A stretch of DNA of 64,000 nucleotides from Liolophura sinensis (Eukaryota > Mollusca > Polyplacophora > Chitonida > Chitonidae). This document shows positions 48,254 through 59,335 of the stretch, in pieces. How positions within the stretch are numbered: position 1 is the first letter of the stretch; each line of letters begins with the position of its first letter. The stretch covers positions 30,483,265 to 30,547,264 of the forward strand of contig NC_088303.1 in assembly GCF_032854445.1 (NCBI RefSeq). The letters are read 5' to 3'. The translations under genes were made by a program, and so were the position numbers. The notes beneath the pieces are model-generated. The model was not told where the DNA came from. It ran no database searches and saw only the letters and a program-made list of their open reading frames with translations.

Positions 48254-50179
48254 GCCTGACACAGGACACAGGCGCTCAAATCCAGTCTGTAAACCCTATA
48301 TAAGCCATATACCAGCCTCCGACATGTATATAAATATTTAAGGTATGAAACGAATTTGGATCAGTAGCAGCTCCAGGTACGGAAACGAGTGGAAAAGTTG
48401 GAGGTTGAAGGCTTTATGTCTTGAATTTCAAAGACATTGCGTGGTACCGGTCGAAAGTCGTTTAATACCTGTACTTCTTATAGCCAGAAGAGACGAGTGT
48501 GACTGTAATACACAACCCACGAACATAATACTGGCGTAAGTCCATTTTATGTACCACCAGATCACGGTCATTATGAAACTGACATCTTTCATATCACTAT
48601 CAAACAGCTAAAACTCGGTATGGTGTACGATTAACGACAGCTCGGATGGGGGACATTCGACCGTTTCTCTTGCTTATTTCATTGGTGTTCAATGATGTGC
48701 ACGAGCATTTACTACTTGTGTGACGTCGATCAGGTCAGTGGTGAGTAGATGAACTGGAGTAAACCTTAGCCAGGTACCTTTACATCTATTGACTTAGGTT
48801 TAGATATGTATACAAGCAGACAGCATGCTTAATCAAGTTTCATTACCACACAGCACATTTACAGCAGATATCTATATTCCAACTTCTCTGATACACAATC
48901 TTACGCCCTGGTAACTTTTCAGCTGCTCTTATCCCGCACTGTACTTATTCTCTAGGACTCCTCATACATAGGGCGTTTATAATGTCAGCTGTTCAGGTGT
49001 GGGAGGTCACAGGACTTCTCTGCCTGGCAATAAATCGGGGGGAAATAGGTGAAACAGAGGCAAACATCGTCTCAGGCGCCCATTTATTTATATTTTTCTA
49101 CATATATCTGAAATACAAACATTTTAATTTACGCTTTGCAAAGATGGATACCCAAACTAATGTAAAGAGACATTAATGAATGTTAAAACTTTGAAATTTT
49201 TTCTTCCTCTTGACAAAAAAAAAAAAAAAAAAAAAACGTGAGAAGTTGAAATTAGTTGTAAAATGTGATAACATGAAATGGATCCATATTAACGGAATGA
49301 TTTCTTTTTCTCTCCCTTTTTTTTTAAATGAAGTGCATACAGCCATGCATTTAATCACTTCTGGCAACACACTAAGGCAGGATGGGGAAATGAGACCGGG
49401 CAAGATAATCCAGGCAAGATAATCCAGGCAATTAAACAAATTTAACACAAAATCAGTAACAGAGGACACAACATATCTGAAACTGCTGCCCTCTTTCAAT
49501 GATATCTGGGTAAAGGGAAGTAACCCTGTAGACGTTCGTGTGACTTCAGAGTGTACCTTTACTGCGTTAACAACAATCACACACACCAAGTAATTTATAC
49601 ACAGAAATGCAGATAATCAGATCTGTTAACAGATACAGAGTAAACCTGTAATTACATACAAGTTTAAACATAAGCTCAAATAACCCTTAAATCTCTTCAC
49701 CGGGAGTATGTGCTTTGTGATATTTAGTAATATCTATTTGGATTCTGGTAACAAATAAGAAAGTAAAGGCTTGTCTTGTCTTTTAAATACTCGTATGTGG
49801 CAGGATATCAATAGTGGATGCATCACAGTGTATACAAAACATCTGAAACTATCAGTAAAGATATGTAGAAAAGTAGGCACTGATAGCTGTTTTTCTTGAT
49901 CTTGCAGCCTGGAAACACTCCTTGCGACATCAAATGCATAAGTATTTCATACAATTTACAAAACATGCAATGGTCATTTCCACAGGTGAAATCCATTTGC
50001 AGCTTAGTGCTTCTATTTTGTAGCACAGTGGTGCATTTTGTTTATGTTTTAAACAGTTATGATATTTTTTTTCTGTGGTTGGAATGTTGTCTAAATATAA
50101 AATCTTACAGTAATAACAACAAGCATGGTGTAATAAAGCCAAATATACATGTACATAAAACACTTTGAGTTCATAAAGA

Positions 50180-50193
50180 TTTATTCATTTATT
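50180..50193 (-). terminator. Candidate poly(A) signals supplied by a SINE tail
   Basis: Two AATAAA hexamers on the minus strand (plus-strand tttatt at 50180-50185 and 50188-50193) are the first AATAAA or ATTAAA downstream of the stop of the C3orf14-like gene. They belong to the (aaat)n tail of the SINE A copy above. Use as the cleavage signal is inferred. Confidence 0.4.
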
Positions 50194-50336
50194 TGATTGG
50201 TGTTTTATGGCGAACTGAAGAATATTTCACTTATACGACGGCAGCCAACATTATGGTGGGCGGAAACTGGGCAGAGCCTGGGGGAAACCCACGACCATCT
50301 GCAGGTTGCTGACAGACTTTCTCACTTACGGCTGGA
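50181..50336 (-). mobile_element. SINE family A, 5'-truncated, minus strand
   Basis: The reverse complement runs from 'ccgtaagtgagaaagtctgt' through the 'ccataatgttggctgccgtc' core and 'agtgaaatattcttcag' to 'caccaatcaaataaatg'. It lies just downstream of the C3orf14-like stop codon in the same transcriptional direction. Confidence 0.88.
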
Positions 50337-50462
50337 AATTCATTTTATAAAGACATTTTGTATACATTCTTAAGGATTAGTATGTAGACCACATGTACAT
50401 TGGAATTTCCACATCAAAACATTATCACAGATGTGCCATAATTAAAGAACAACAATTCCTGC

Positions 50463-53253
50463 TTATCTTAATACAACTCGATCTGACATTGTTCTATTCA
50501 ATTTGGGTGATGTTCGTTGCTGCTTTGGAGACGCGCGTTGCACCTTAGGAGATGTTCTATGAAATTTCGGGGATGTCTGATGTGTCCTGCGCTGCAGACC
50601 AGGAGAACGTTGTTGTTGTTGCTTTACTCGCTGCTTCTGTTTGTAATCTAACAGTTCTTCTTCCCACACTGGAGATACGTTCTTCACCATCACCGAGTAA
50701 TTGTTCTGTCCAAAAAAAAAAAAAGTTTAAACAAAGGGCTTACCAAACTTCAAAAAAGAGAAAATAAATCTTACAAGTTAATTGACAAAAAAGCAGTGCC
50801 CTCTGTCTATCAGTACATGAATAACACAGCTATCTCTTTATTCATGATCATGTGAACTGTTATTCAAATAAGTTGCATTGTTATTCAAGTAAATAGTGGG
50901 TACTGCTGTTACATCAGTTACAAACGACAACAACAATACAACAACAAATCCCCCCATCAGTTAGAAGCATTGCTTCCAGTTTAATGTTTTTACATTTGTT
51001 GATCATTTATCATCATGGTGCCAATTTGTATGCACTGATATTACGACCGAAATCTACATTTAATTACACAACCACTCAATACAACAGCCAGAAATGTACT
51101 AAAAGACTTCAAACCTGGAGTGTTGTGAATCTCGGACTAACAGGACGTCTACCATCTTCTGTCAGCTTACTCTGGGCTGTGGCAATATCCTGATAAAAGA
51201 AAAAAGGTACTAATAGTAACACATAAAAATCACTACTTCTTGGCACAGAGATTTTCTTAAAATATGTGGTTTAACATTAAAATTTTCCCAACTGTGAACC
51301 CCCTGACCCTTTCCCTACATTCGTACCGAAATAAAACGTAGTTATTTCCTCTAAGTTACTGTCCTATGCTGACACCATATTACTTGCCTGAAGAAGGTTT
51401 TTATTCCTCTCACTGGCTTTCTTCACGAGATCTGATTCGTCCCTCTCAGGAACCTCCTGTCCACCCACATGATCTTCACTGAAGTGAAGCAGAGCTTCTC
51501 GCTGTGCTAGTCTGTAAAACACGGGTTTTCAATTTCAGATGGAATACTACAACTAAATATCACAATTTTGAAAGAAAAGAGAGCAAATTTTGTGTAGAAC
51601 ATTGATGTAGAAAACTCAGTGAGGGTTCAAACTCTGCATTTAGACAGAGAATTTGTGGATCCCCATTCTCCACTGCTAGTCACCAATGATGCTGGCCATT
51701 TGTTCAGCCTATATTATATTGAAGACCACTTCTCCACCAATATGGTCTGCATACATGTATGTTGGACTATTTTAAAATTCTGACATTTGTTGTAACATTT
51801 AGTGCAACCCTGCCTCTCAAAGAAAATCGATGCACATTTCCAAACTCCAACTCGATAGAGCCGATCTCAATGAGGTTCGTGCTGATGGCATCAAAAATTA
51901 CATGCACTAAAAAGACAGGTCTTTTTTCTATGCCCATCTAGGTTGAATTGAGAAGACTGAAATTCTACTTGCAGATCGCAGTTTTCTGGAGGATTTCACT
52001 GCCAAAACTCATTTGACACTTCAAAATGATTGGGGGCCTCCATGGCTCAGTCCGTTAAAGCGCTATCGCAGCGTAATGACCCAGGAGTCTCTCACCAATG
52101 CGGTGGCTGTGAGTTCAAGTCCAGCTCATGCTGGCTTCCTCTCCGGCCGTACGTGAGAAGGTCTGTCAGCAACCTGCGGATGGTCGTGGGTTTCCCCCGG
52201 GCTCTGCCCGGTTTCCACCCACCATAATGCTGGCTGCCGTCGTATAAGTGAAATATTCTTGAGTATGGCGTAAAACACCAATCAAAAAAAAAAAAAAAAA
52301 AATCAAAATGATTGTTGACGGCAAGGCGCTTGGTATCACCAAAGTTCTAGAAGTCAATGTGACCTCAAGGCAATGAGTTAATTAGCTTCTTCAGTGAAGA
52401 TAGTGAATTAAGACGATAGTTTTGCAGATTCCACCGGAAAATTACATAGAAATGAGTGGAGGAGGTGAGTTAGGTTGACACGAGTGGGAAGGAGATGGGA
52501 GTTTGAAATCTACACCATGTTTTTGGAGAGGCGGAGGGATGGACAGAATTTTAAATAACACACAGATGTGTAGTCATATGTGGGAAAGTTTGTCATTAAC
52601 GTGCCACTGCTCGTTGCTTTACTTAACTCCAGTTTCCTCCACAAATAAAACTGATTGCTACAGAATATGTGAAAAAAAATCCTTAAGTATAGCGTTAAGC
52701 TACATAAATAAATATATGGGCAGATATACTGGCTCAATTTGGTGCACGCGACGCCCATTTGCACATCTGAACACATGACAACTCTTCATTTCAGCAAGAA
52801 ATGTACTAGTAGTATAATAATCCTGTGGGGAGGATGTTATTTACATTGTGTGTGTCACACTGTGGTGTTCTCTGAACCTTGCACATGATGAATGTTATCT
52901 GGATTCCATATTGTAGAATTCTCAGACACTTGAAGTTGATCGATGACCTGTAGTACTTGTTGTACTTCCAAACACCCTGATAATCCTGTTTTATATCCAA
53001 ACGCGATAGTCAATCCATAAATATCCAGTCTTGCTGTTATGGATAACATATCAAGGCGGGCACGGTATACATTACAACAACAACACAGGTCGTATCTGTC
53101 AAACTGATTTCCAGGTTTCAGCACTTACATTTCTTCGTGAAGTTGATTAAGCTGTATTTCACGCTGCACCCAGTGTTCAACGTTTATGTCCATTGGCGGG
53201 GAAACCACTTCGTCACTCACGTTTTCAAGTTTAGAGGACGTAGCTTCCCTCAT
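50463..53253 (-). CDS. C3orf14: C3orf14-like coiled-coil protein with C-terminal SPK repeats (188 aa, four exons)
   Basis: Minus-strand exons: 53129-53253 (ATG at 53253; donor GTAAGT), 51388-51511 (donor GCAAGT, so a GC-AG intron follows), 51115-51189 (donor GTTTGA) and 50463-50705 (stop at 50463). Phases fit and the total is 567 bases, 188 aa. Residues about 25-140 carry landmarks I recall from vertebrate C3orf14 in the same order: a QLHEEILAQREALL heptad-like segment, RNKNLLQDIATAQSKL, and NNYSVMVKNVSPVWEEELL. The vertebrate protein is about 130 aa and of unclear function. The extra C-terminal part is basic and contains repeats of the type R-T/A-S-P-K spaced six to seven residues apart (TSPKFHR, TSPKVQR, ASPKQQR, TSPKLNR). 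S-P-K is a possible proline-directed kinase site. Homology rests on memory of the family. Confidence 0.75.
51630..51760 (+). mobile_element. SINE family C, diverged copy
   Basis: 'gagggttcaaactctgc', 'agagaatttgtgga', 'ctgctagtcacc' and 'tccaccaatatggtctgca' parallel the order of the family C element at 56405. It lies in the first intron of the C3orf14-like gene, opposite to that gene's direction. Confidence 0.45.
52021..52314 (+). mobile_element. SINE family A, full length, with 12-bp target-site duplication
   Basis: The body (52033-52302) is complete; its tail is a pure A run instead of (aaat)n. The duplication tcaaaatgattg lies at 52021-52032 and 52303-52314. The element is in the first intron of the C3orf14-like gene, antisense to it. 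Confidence 0.95.
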
Positions 53254-53653
53254 CGCTAAGGAAACCCACACCCCGACGCACAAAAATTTACACGTAGAAG
53301 ACGACTGGCGCTAAGGGAGGTAACAAATAAAAATTTTTTCCTGGTTTCATTCATTTTTTTATCTTTCATCCACGGTTCTTTCCTTACATTTTTAATATGT
53401 ATTTCCAGTGCGATTCCCTGCAAAGAAAAATCTCACGGAAAGACAAAAAAAATTCTTAAAAGCAATTTATTTGGATGATTGCTACTGAGCGCATAGGAGA
53501 AGACGATCAATGGGGAGGTAACTCTCAACTGCAAAAACACAATCAACCACGTGATGGCTGAAAGAGGGCCAAGGTGCTCGACTTATTTGTCGATGTTGCC
53601 GTAACCAGTTGAATCTGCACAGAACCACTAGGTGCCGAGCTACTGACGGATCT
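53254..53653. promoter_or_regulatory. Putative bidirectional promoter (C3orf14-like / GRHPR)
   Basis: About 400 bases separate the two divergent start codons (53253 minus, 53654 plus). Such head-to-head spacing is typical of shared promoters of housekeeping genes. No TATA box in good position is evident on either side. Transcription start sites are not known, so the two 5' UTRs lie within this stretch. Confidence 0.5.
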
Positions 53654-56600
53654 ATGGCAAGGAGCATCCTATCTAAAGCGGTTCAGGTAGTTAAATCGGC
53701 CTTAGCTGTACCACAGTCTGCGGCAATGAGTACAGCGCCCCGCCCCCGCGTTTTCATCACCCAAAAGGTGCCGCACGGAGGCCCGGAGATGTTGGCCCCT
53801 CACTGTGAGATCAGTCAGTATGACAGCGAGGATCCTATACCCCGGGCCGAGCTGATGAAACAGGTGGCGGGCAAAGATGCTCTGTTCTGTCTGCTCACTG
53901 ACAAAGTGGACAAGGAACTGCTAGATGCTGCAGGTACGTGCTTATGCAGGTCTATAGAAATATACGCCTAATTCATTGCATGTCTTTATTGAACTCAGGT
54001 TCATTTCTACAGAGATTTGTGAACATAGATTTTATGTAGGCCTATAGCTATGTGAAAACCATATTGAAGCTATCTATAAGCAAAACGAGAAATGCATTTG
54101 TGCTTCACTGTGGTACCCGGTAAACTGCATATATCTTGGAATTTAGCCATGCAAGATAAACATGTGTGTATAGATCTGACAGGCCCCCAGTTAGTTAATC
54201 AATTTGACCGTTTCTTACAATTCTTGCTTTTTGCAGATGAATGTTACAATTTGTTTACATATAGTGGAACAGATTTTGTGCACGCCCATCTGTAGCTAAA
54301 AATAGAACTGCAGCATGTTTTATATCATGTACTTGTATATGCATTAGTTACAAAGTTTTATTGTCATAAGTTTTAGTTTTAAGCACATATAAATAAAGGC
54401 CTATAGTTAGAGAGTTCGTCTTTAATAATTGTTGCAATAATGCATGCTGTCCCAAGAATTGTTCTACACTGCTGGATACATTGTAAGTTTATATGTCAGA
54501 ACGACCAGTTGCAGTGAAGAGATAACATTACTACAACCTGACCTAAATGAAGCCATGAAGATACTGCTTATCACATATATCCTATGTATATATCACCTAT
54601 CCTATAAGAGCAATGCAATGTTCACGGTATACAACAGTGTGGCTTATCAACAACTGTAATATTTCTTGCATGCTTCAACAGCCTGAAGCTTGTGAAAGCA
54701 TATGCTGTGCTTGTGTGGCCTACTGAAACAACATATGTAATTTAACTAGTAATAGTCTTACACAGTTTTTTATTGACAGAACATCGAGGACAAAAACTGA
54801 AGTTTTATATTTAAATCTATGAATTATTATATTTGATAAGTGATAGTCTCAGAATTTCATGATGTGATCACCGGTTACTTGTTTCTGTTTTCCAGGTATA
54901 CATATTTAGTTTGTGTATTCAGAGCAGTCACGAAATTGTCACCAATTCACAGCAAGTAACATTTGAAAGTGCCAAGATTTTCAGCAAGTTTAAGATTTGT
55001 AGGAAAAGTTTTTTTGTTGCCATGAGTATATACAATGGCTCTTGCGGCCTAATGGTTACAGCGTCCACTTCGAAGTTAAGAGGCGTGGGATCAAACCCAT
55101 ATTGGGTCATAACAGTCTTTAAAAATGGTAGGCTACTTGTTACTGCCTGCTTAACACTCAGTGTAGGGGATGTTAGAGCAAGGAAACAGGACTGGTAGAC
55201 CCAGTGTCAGTATAATTTGACTGGGTGGGGTGTCATGCCTGGTGTCTTTGGCATGATACTACAGTGGCGGCATCACTTTAGAGGTATGGACTCCCCCTGC
55301 CACACAAGAAGACACAGTGTATGCTTCCTTGTCGTCATATAACTGAAAACTTGTTTAAGTACGATGTTTAACGCCAAACATACATACATCTAAACGTACA
55401 TATAACGAAGTCTCATAATTTATAAAGCAGAACTGCATGTACTGTAAGTTTTCTAAAAACAGTCACTAAACTTTTCTACTCGTCTGATTCAGGCCCACAG
55501 TTGAAGGTGATTGGGACAATGTCTGTGGGTTTTGATCACGTGGATGTGAAGGAGTGTGTCAAGAGGAACATCCCCGTGGGTTACACACCTGAGGTGCTAA
55601 CCAGCGCAGTGGCAGAACTGACGATAGCCCTACTGCTGGCCACATCAAGGAGGTTGAAAGAGGGTAAGCTTACACACAATCTGATTATCATACACTTTAC
55701 ATGTTCAAGTATTATTAAAGCTTAAAGGAGAAGAAAACATGAAAATGATACCAAAATCAAATGAAAGAGTGTCAAAACTTACTTGCAAATATGATTTTTA
55801 ATATTTTTTTGTTTTTTTTTTTTTCAAGAGAAAAGGGTATTTGAATATATTTTTGTATGGTGGGTATTTGGGACCAATTTTTGGTATTTATCGCTCTTGC
55901 ATAATAATGTTATAAATAAGGATGTGATGCTTGGATGCTTGTCTAATAAATTATTTGAATGTAAATTTGTTGTTTATATCAAAACTTATGCATTTAACCT
56001 AAATTATGACAATATTTATGAACATATAAAAACATAAATATGATCCAAATTGAGGTTTAATACATTTTTTAGCTCAAAAGAACAAATTCTAGTGCAAAAA
56101 TATTTATTAAACCTGTGTTACATCCTCATTTATGACATCATTAAACAAAGACTATAAATACCAAATGGTGGTCCCAAAAACCCACCATACAAAAATTATT
56201 TTCAAGTGTCTTTTTCTCCTTAAGGAAAAATCAGAAAAGATATTGAAGACCACATTTAAGAATAACTTTTCGTTCTCTTTCATCTGAACTTTTTGTCCTT
56301 TTTATGTTTTATCCACCTTTAGTTGAAAGCCAAAATAATTATTTTTTCAAAATATTGATGACATACTCTTTGCACTACAATAATTTACTCATGTATATTG
56401 TTGAAGGGAGTTGGGTTGTGGTCGAATGGTTAAAATGCTTGCCTTTCATTGTTAGGAAACAACATGTGTGGGTTCAAACCCAGTCATGGGCAAGGAATTT
56501 GTAGATTTGTCTGCTATCACTGTTCGTGGGGACTAGGTGACAGTAAGCTGTTCACAATGCCCTTCGAGTCATTTGTAGTCTAGAATTGTGTTTCACCAAT

Positions 56601-57364
56601 ATGGTTTTTATATCTGCACATTATGCAGGCACTCTGGTACCCTCCACCACAAAACTGACCTCCATCCTATAAGTGGAATACTCCGGAGTATAATGTTGAA
56701 CAACAAATAAATTAATATATTAATAAAATGTTAATGCCATCTTTGTTATTTTCTTCTTCACCCAGCCATGGAAGCTGTGAAGAGTGGGGCGTGGGGCACC
56801 TGGAAGCCACTGTGGCTGTTGGGGCTGGGCCTGGAAGGCAGTACAGTGGGCATCGCAGGCATGGGGCGTATAGGAGTGGCAGTTGCTGAGAGGTTGCGTC
56901 CATTTGGGGTGGCCAAGCTGCTGTACTCTGACGTCCAGGCCTCGCCCCATGCCGCTGGGGTTGGAGCAGAGTTTGTTCCCCTGGACGACATGCTGAAGAA
57001 CTCCGACTTTGTTTTGGCCTGTTGTGCCTTAACGCCAGAAACAAAGGGTATGTTTAACGCCACTGTCTTTAAAAAGATGAAGAAAACGGCTGTCTTTGTC
57101 AACACAAGTCGAGGAGGAGTGGTCAACCAAGATGATTTGTACGAGGCTTTGAAGTGTGGTGAAATCGGTGCAGCGGGGCTCGATGTGACTGTACCTGAAC
57201 CCCTGCCCACAGACAGTCCCTTACTGGACCTGCCTAACTGTATTGTCTTACCCCACATTGCCAGCGCAACTGAGGACACCAGGAATAACATGTCCAAGCT
57301 AACAGCCAGTAATATTCTGGCTGGCCTAAAAAACGAGCCATTACCAAAACAGGTGCCCTCCTAG
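53654..57364 (+). CDS. GRHPR: Glyoxylate/hydroxypyruvate reductase (349 aa, three exons)
   Basis: Exons: 53654-53933 (donor gtacgt), 55493-55663 (donor gtaagc) and 56766-57364 (acceptor ttcttcttcacccag; TAG at 57362-57364). All junctions are phase 1; total 1050 bases. It belongs to the D-2-hydroxyacid dehydrogenase family and reduces glyoxylate and hydroxypyruvate with NADPH or NADH, in glyoxylate detoxification and serine catabolism. Visible marks: substrate-loop MSVGFDH (103-109), dinucleotide motif G-M-G-R-I-G (182-187), catalytic Arg266 in NTSRGG, Glu295 in VPEP, His314 in LPHIAS. The spacing is that of the family. The strong overall resemblance to human GRHPR (328 aa) includes YTPEVLTSAVAEL and WGTWKPLWL. 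The first 24 residues (MARSILSKAVQVVKSALAVP) look like a mitochondrial presequence; Met25 would give a 325-aa cytosolic or peroxisomal form. No stop or frameshift is present. Confidence 0.95.
53934..55492 (+). other. GRHPR intron 1
   Basis: It contains a SINE family B element (55035-55395) in the sense orientation. The remainder is AT-rich without exon signals. Confidence 0.85.
55035..55395 (+). mobile_element. SINE family B, most complete copy
   Basis: The tRNA-like head is preserved here: 'cggcctaatggttacagcg' (A box region) and 'gtgggatcaaacccatattg' (B box). It is followed by 'gtcataacagtcttta', 'ggtgtcatgcctggtgtctt', 'ccctgccacacaagaagaca', 'tcatataactgaaaacttg' and the tail 'acgatgtttaacgcc' plus catacatacat. 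It defines the family: tRNA head, about 250-base body, simple-repeat tail. Confidence 0.88.
55721..56331. mobile_element. Foldback element F, copy 1, with about 200-bp terminal inverted repeats
   Basis: The left arm (from 'cttaaaggagaagaaaacat' to 'gcataataatg') pairs along about 200 bases with the reverse complement of the right arm (from 'cattaaacaaagactataaa' to 'ttagttgaaagcc'). Shared blocks in order: 'gatgaaagag', 'ttttgtatggtgggt', 'tttgggacca' and 'ttggtatttat'. The about 190-base centre is AT-rich and non-coding. A second copy lies at 45881-46538. It is a non-autonomous foldback-type DNA transposon by structure; superfamily unknown. Confidence 0.82.
56405..56712 (+). mobile_element. 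SINE family C
   Basis: The tRNA-like head 'gtggtcgaatggttaaaatg', with B box 'gtgggttcaaacccagtc', is followed by a body distinct from families A and B ('ggggactaggtgacag', 'caccaatatggtttttat') and the tail 'aagtggaatactccggagta', 'taatgttgaacaacaaata'. The tail layout (period-like 'ggaatactccggagt') parallels the family A tail 'gaaatattcttgagt', hinting at a shared 3' module. Confidence 0.75.
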
Positions 57365-57960
57365 GGAGTTACTAGGTGGGAATTCTTCTAGTATTTTACT
57401 CTGCTCTCATCAACCCCCCCACCCCACCAACCCTCTTACGCAACTCCACACCTATCCACACACACACACAGACTTACAGCGTATTTGGTGACTAAAAATA
57501 TCCACTTTTATTATAGTTAAACAGATTTTATTTCTAATATGTCTGTGACACAATGATTTAACTTTATCTTAGGCAGACTATATATGACCTGTGACAAAAG
57601 CTATCAGTATAGTTGACAAAGTCGCGAATGACTTGACAACTTGGAGTGACCAGTGAAAAACATATTCCAAATTCCCAGTTAGCATGCAACAGTACTTCAC
57701 TTATTGGCCAGAATTATGGTGACCCAGCGTAGCCGTGGGGAAGCCGGCAAGATTTGCTGACAGTCCTTCTCATATCACTATTGAAGAGGAGGTCATCATG
57801 AAATTCACTAAATATATATTTCAATCATTGCAAGTCAGTCAAGAATGACTAGACATATTAAATTTTGTGCTCTTCACTGCCATTGTTCATATTGATTATT
57901 GTTTTGCCAAACAAAATATATGAATTAAACTATATATTATGGCTTTATGTATTTATAGTG
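57365..57960 (+). other. Probable GRHPR 3' UTR
   Basis: Candidate signals ATTAAA lie at 57857-57862 and 57924-57929; no AATAAA was seen before them. A faint minus-strand SINE A trace ('cttattggccagaattatgg', 'ctgacagtccttctca') lies at about 57698-57770. Confidence 0.4.
57698..57770 (-). mobile_element. Possible SINE family A fragment, minus, highly diverged
   Basis: Its reverse complement resembles the stretch from the 'ctgtcagcaa' block to the 'ataatgctggcc' core and 'aagtgaa', with many differences. Tentative. Confidence 0.4.
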
Positions 57961-58002
57961 TCAGGTATATTAAGTGTTGAAACTTCTTGCATGAAACAAA
58001 TC

Positions 58003-58083
58003 TTAGGTTAAGTTAACTGTAACTACCACGGCAACATATGTTTTTAACATGTGTCACCATGGTAGTTACGGTCAACTAAGCCT
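58003..58083. repeat. Strong hairpin with about 38-bp arms
   Basis: 'ttaggttaagttaactgtaa' plus 'ctaccacggcaacatatg' pairs with the reverse complement of 'catgtgtcaccatggtagtt' plus 'acggtcaactaagccta', leaving a loop of about seven bases. Mismatches are few. It could be a short foldback element or a structured RNA segment; nothing decides between them. Confidence 0.7.
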
Positions 58084-59154
58084 ATGATCACTGTGCTAGT
58101 GGCCCTTGAAGTGGGTATGGCCAGTTAAATGGTTAAAATGCATACATTCCAATTCCCCTGACACTGGATCCTTTGCAGTGATGAGATGCCAATGCTGCCA
58201 CTGTTCTTATAATATGGCAATATGGCAAACACATTGGACTTGCTCTGTAGATGATATTCTGCGTCACACCCGGTACGTTTGTACGTCAAGTTTCCATGAG
58301 TCAGTCTGCAGCGCGCTGATGGCCTGCGTTACATTCACACAAGTCTATCAGGCATGGATAGTTTTTAGTACTGTACCTTCTATTGGCAGTATGTAGTATT
58401 TTGTTCGTCGCAACAGTTCTTCATTTCATTATGGTGAGTACATTCTTTAGCCATTAATGTGTGAAGTGATGTTACTTCCAGTCTGGGGTAGAGTTGCAAT
58501 CTGACATACGCTGACAGTCAAAAGGATATGTTTGAAGCTATAGACTCCAGATGCACGAATCTTAAAACATCAAAGTAATTATCAACCTTGACAACCGTCT
58601 TCCAATCAGGATTTATCTCCCTTGGACCAGGCTGACTTTTGTCGCCTGACGTTCTCCAAATGTCTCCCGTTCTGTGCGGTACATTTACGTAAAAAGAATT
58701 TGTTTATTGCAAACTTTTCTGTCGGTGTGATGAAACTTAGTGTAGAGGAAATTTAATACAGTACCGTAGTAAACTTATGTTGATGTCTTGCATATACATG
58801 TAAATGTGTTTAAAAGAAAATACAACAAATAATGTGACCTTGCTTATTTCTGAAGAGGGTTGGAACGGCATTTTTTTTTTCGGACGTGTTTGGTAAATAT
58901 AAATAAAACTTTCAGTATGGATGTCTCACGAGGTCTTGGAACACGCGTCATGTTAAAGAAACTGGAAACGCGATATCATGTCACTCGTACATGTACTCCA
59001 GGCACATGTGGCAAAACAGTCCCGCACGACTTTAACGGACACAGCTGAAGTGTCAGTTTATAGAAATGAACTCGCGTCTGACTGGTTAAAACTGATAGCA
59101 TGGTCAATTTTCTCATTATGCACGATTTTGCTTACTTTGACGTGCCATATTTCG

Positions 59155-59335
59155 GTTACAAAACCAAACCCCGGTGAGGTCATGCCAAAGACTTTAAAAA
59201 TGGTACTTGTTACAGCCTCGCTGGGCGCTCAGCACTAAGAGGTTCGATAAATAAACAGTACTGGTTGACCCGATATAAGTATAATGTGACTGGGTGGGGT
59301 GTCATGTCCGGTATCTTCAGCAGACCAAGAGTCCA
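59155..59335 (+). mobile_element. SINE family B, 3'-truncated
   Basis: It runs from the B-box-like 'aaaccaaaccccggtgagg' through 'gtcatgccaaagacttta', 'gcctcgctgggcgctcagc', 'gtataatgtgactgggtg' and 'gtcatgtccggtatcttcag', then stops before the 'ccctgccac' block. Confidence 0.85.

Larger units (their letters stand above)
43341..50168. other. Transposon-rich intergenic stretch
   Basis: It is occupied by SINE B (43995-44235, minus; 45236-45555), SINE A (44973-45155, 45604-45870, 46158-46428), a damaged foldback element (45881-46538), a 37-bp triplicate (47362-47463) and poly(A)/poly(T) runs near 49216-49238 and 49316-49326. Reading frames at 43669-44001, 45022-45474 and 49173-49589 are repeat shadows or lack support. 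Confidence 0.5.
55664..56765 (+). other. GRHPR intron 2
   Basis: About 1.1 kb almost entirely made of two mobile elements: foldback element F (55721-56331) and SINE family C (56405-56712). Confidence 0.88.

Noticed and set aside
49173-49589. 138-codon minus-strand frame
   Set aside because: It is partly encoded by a long T run (poly-Phe) and otherwise lacks coding character.
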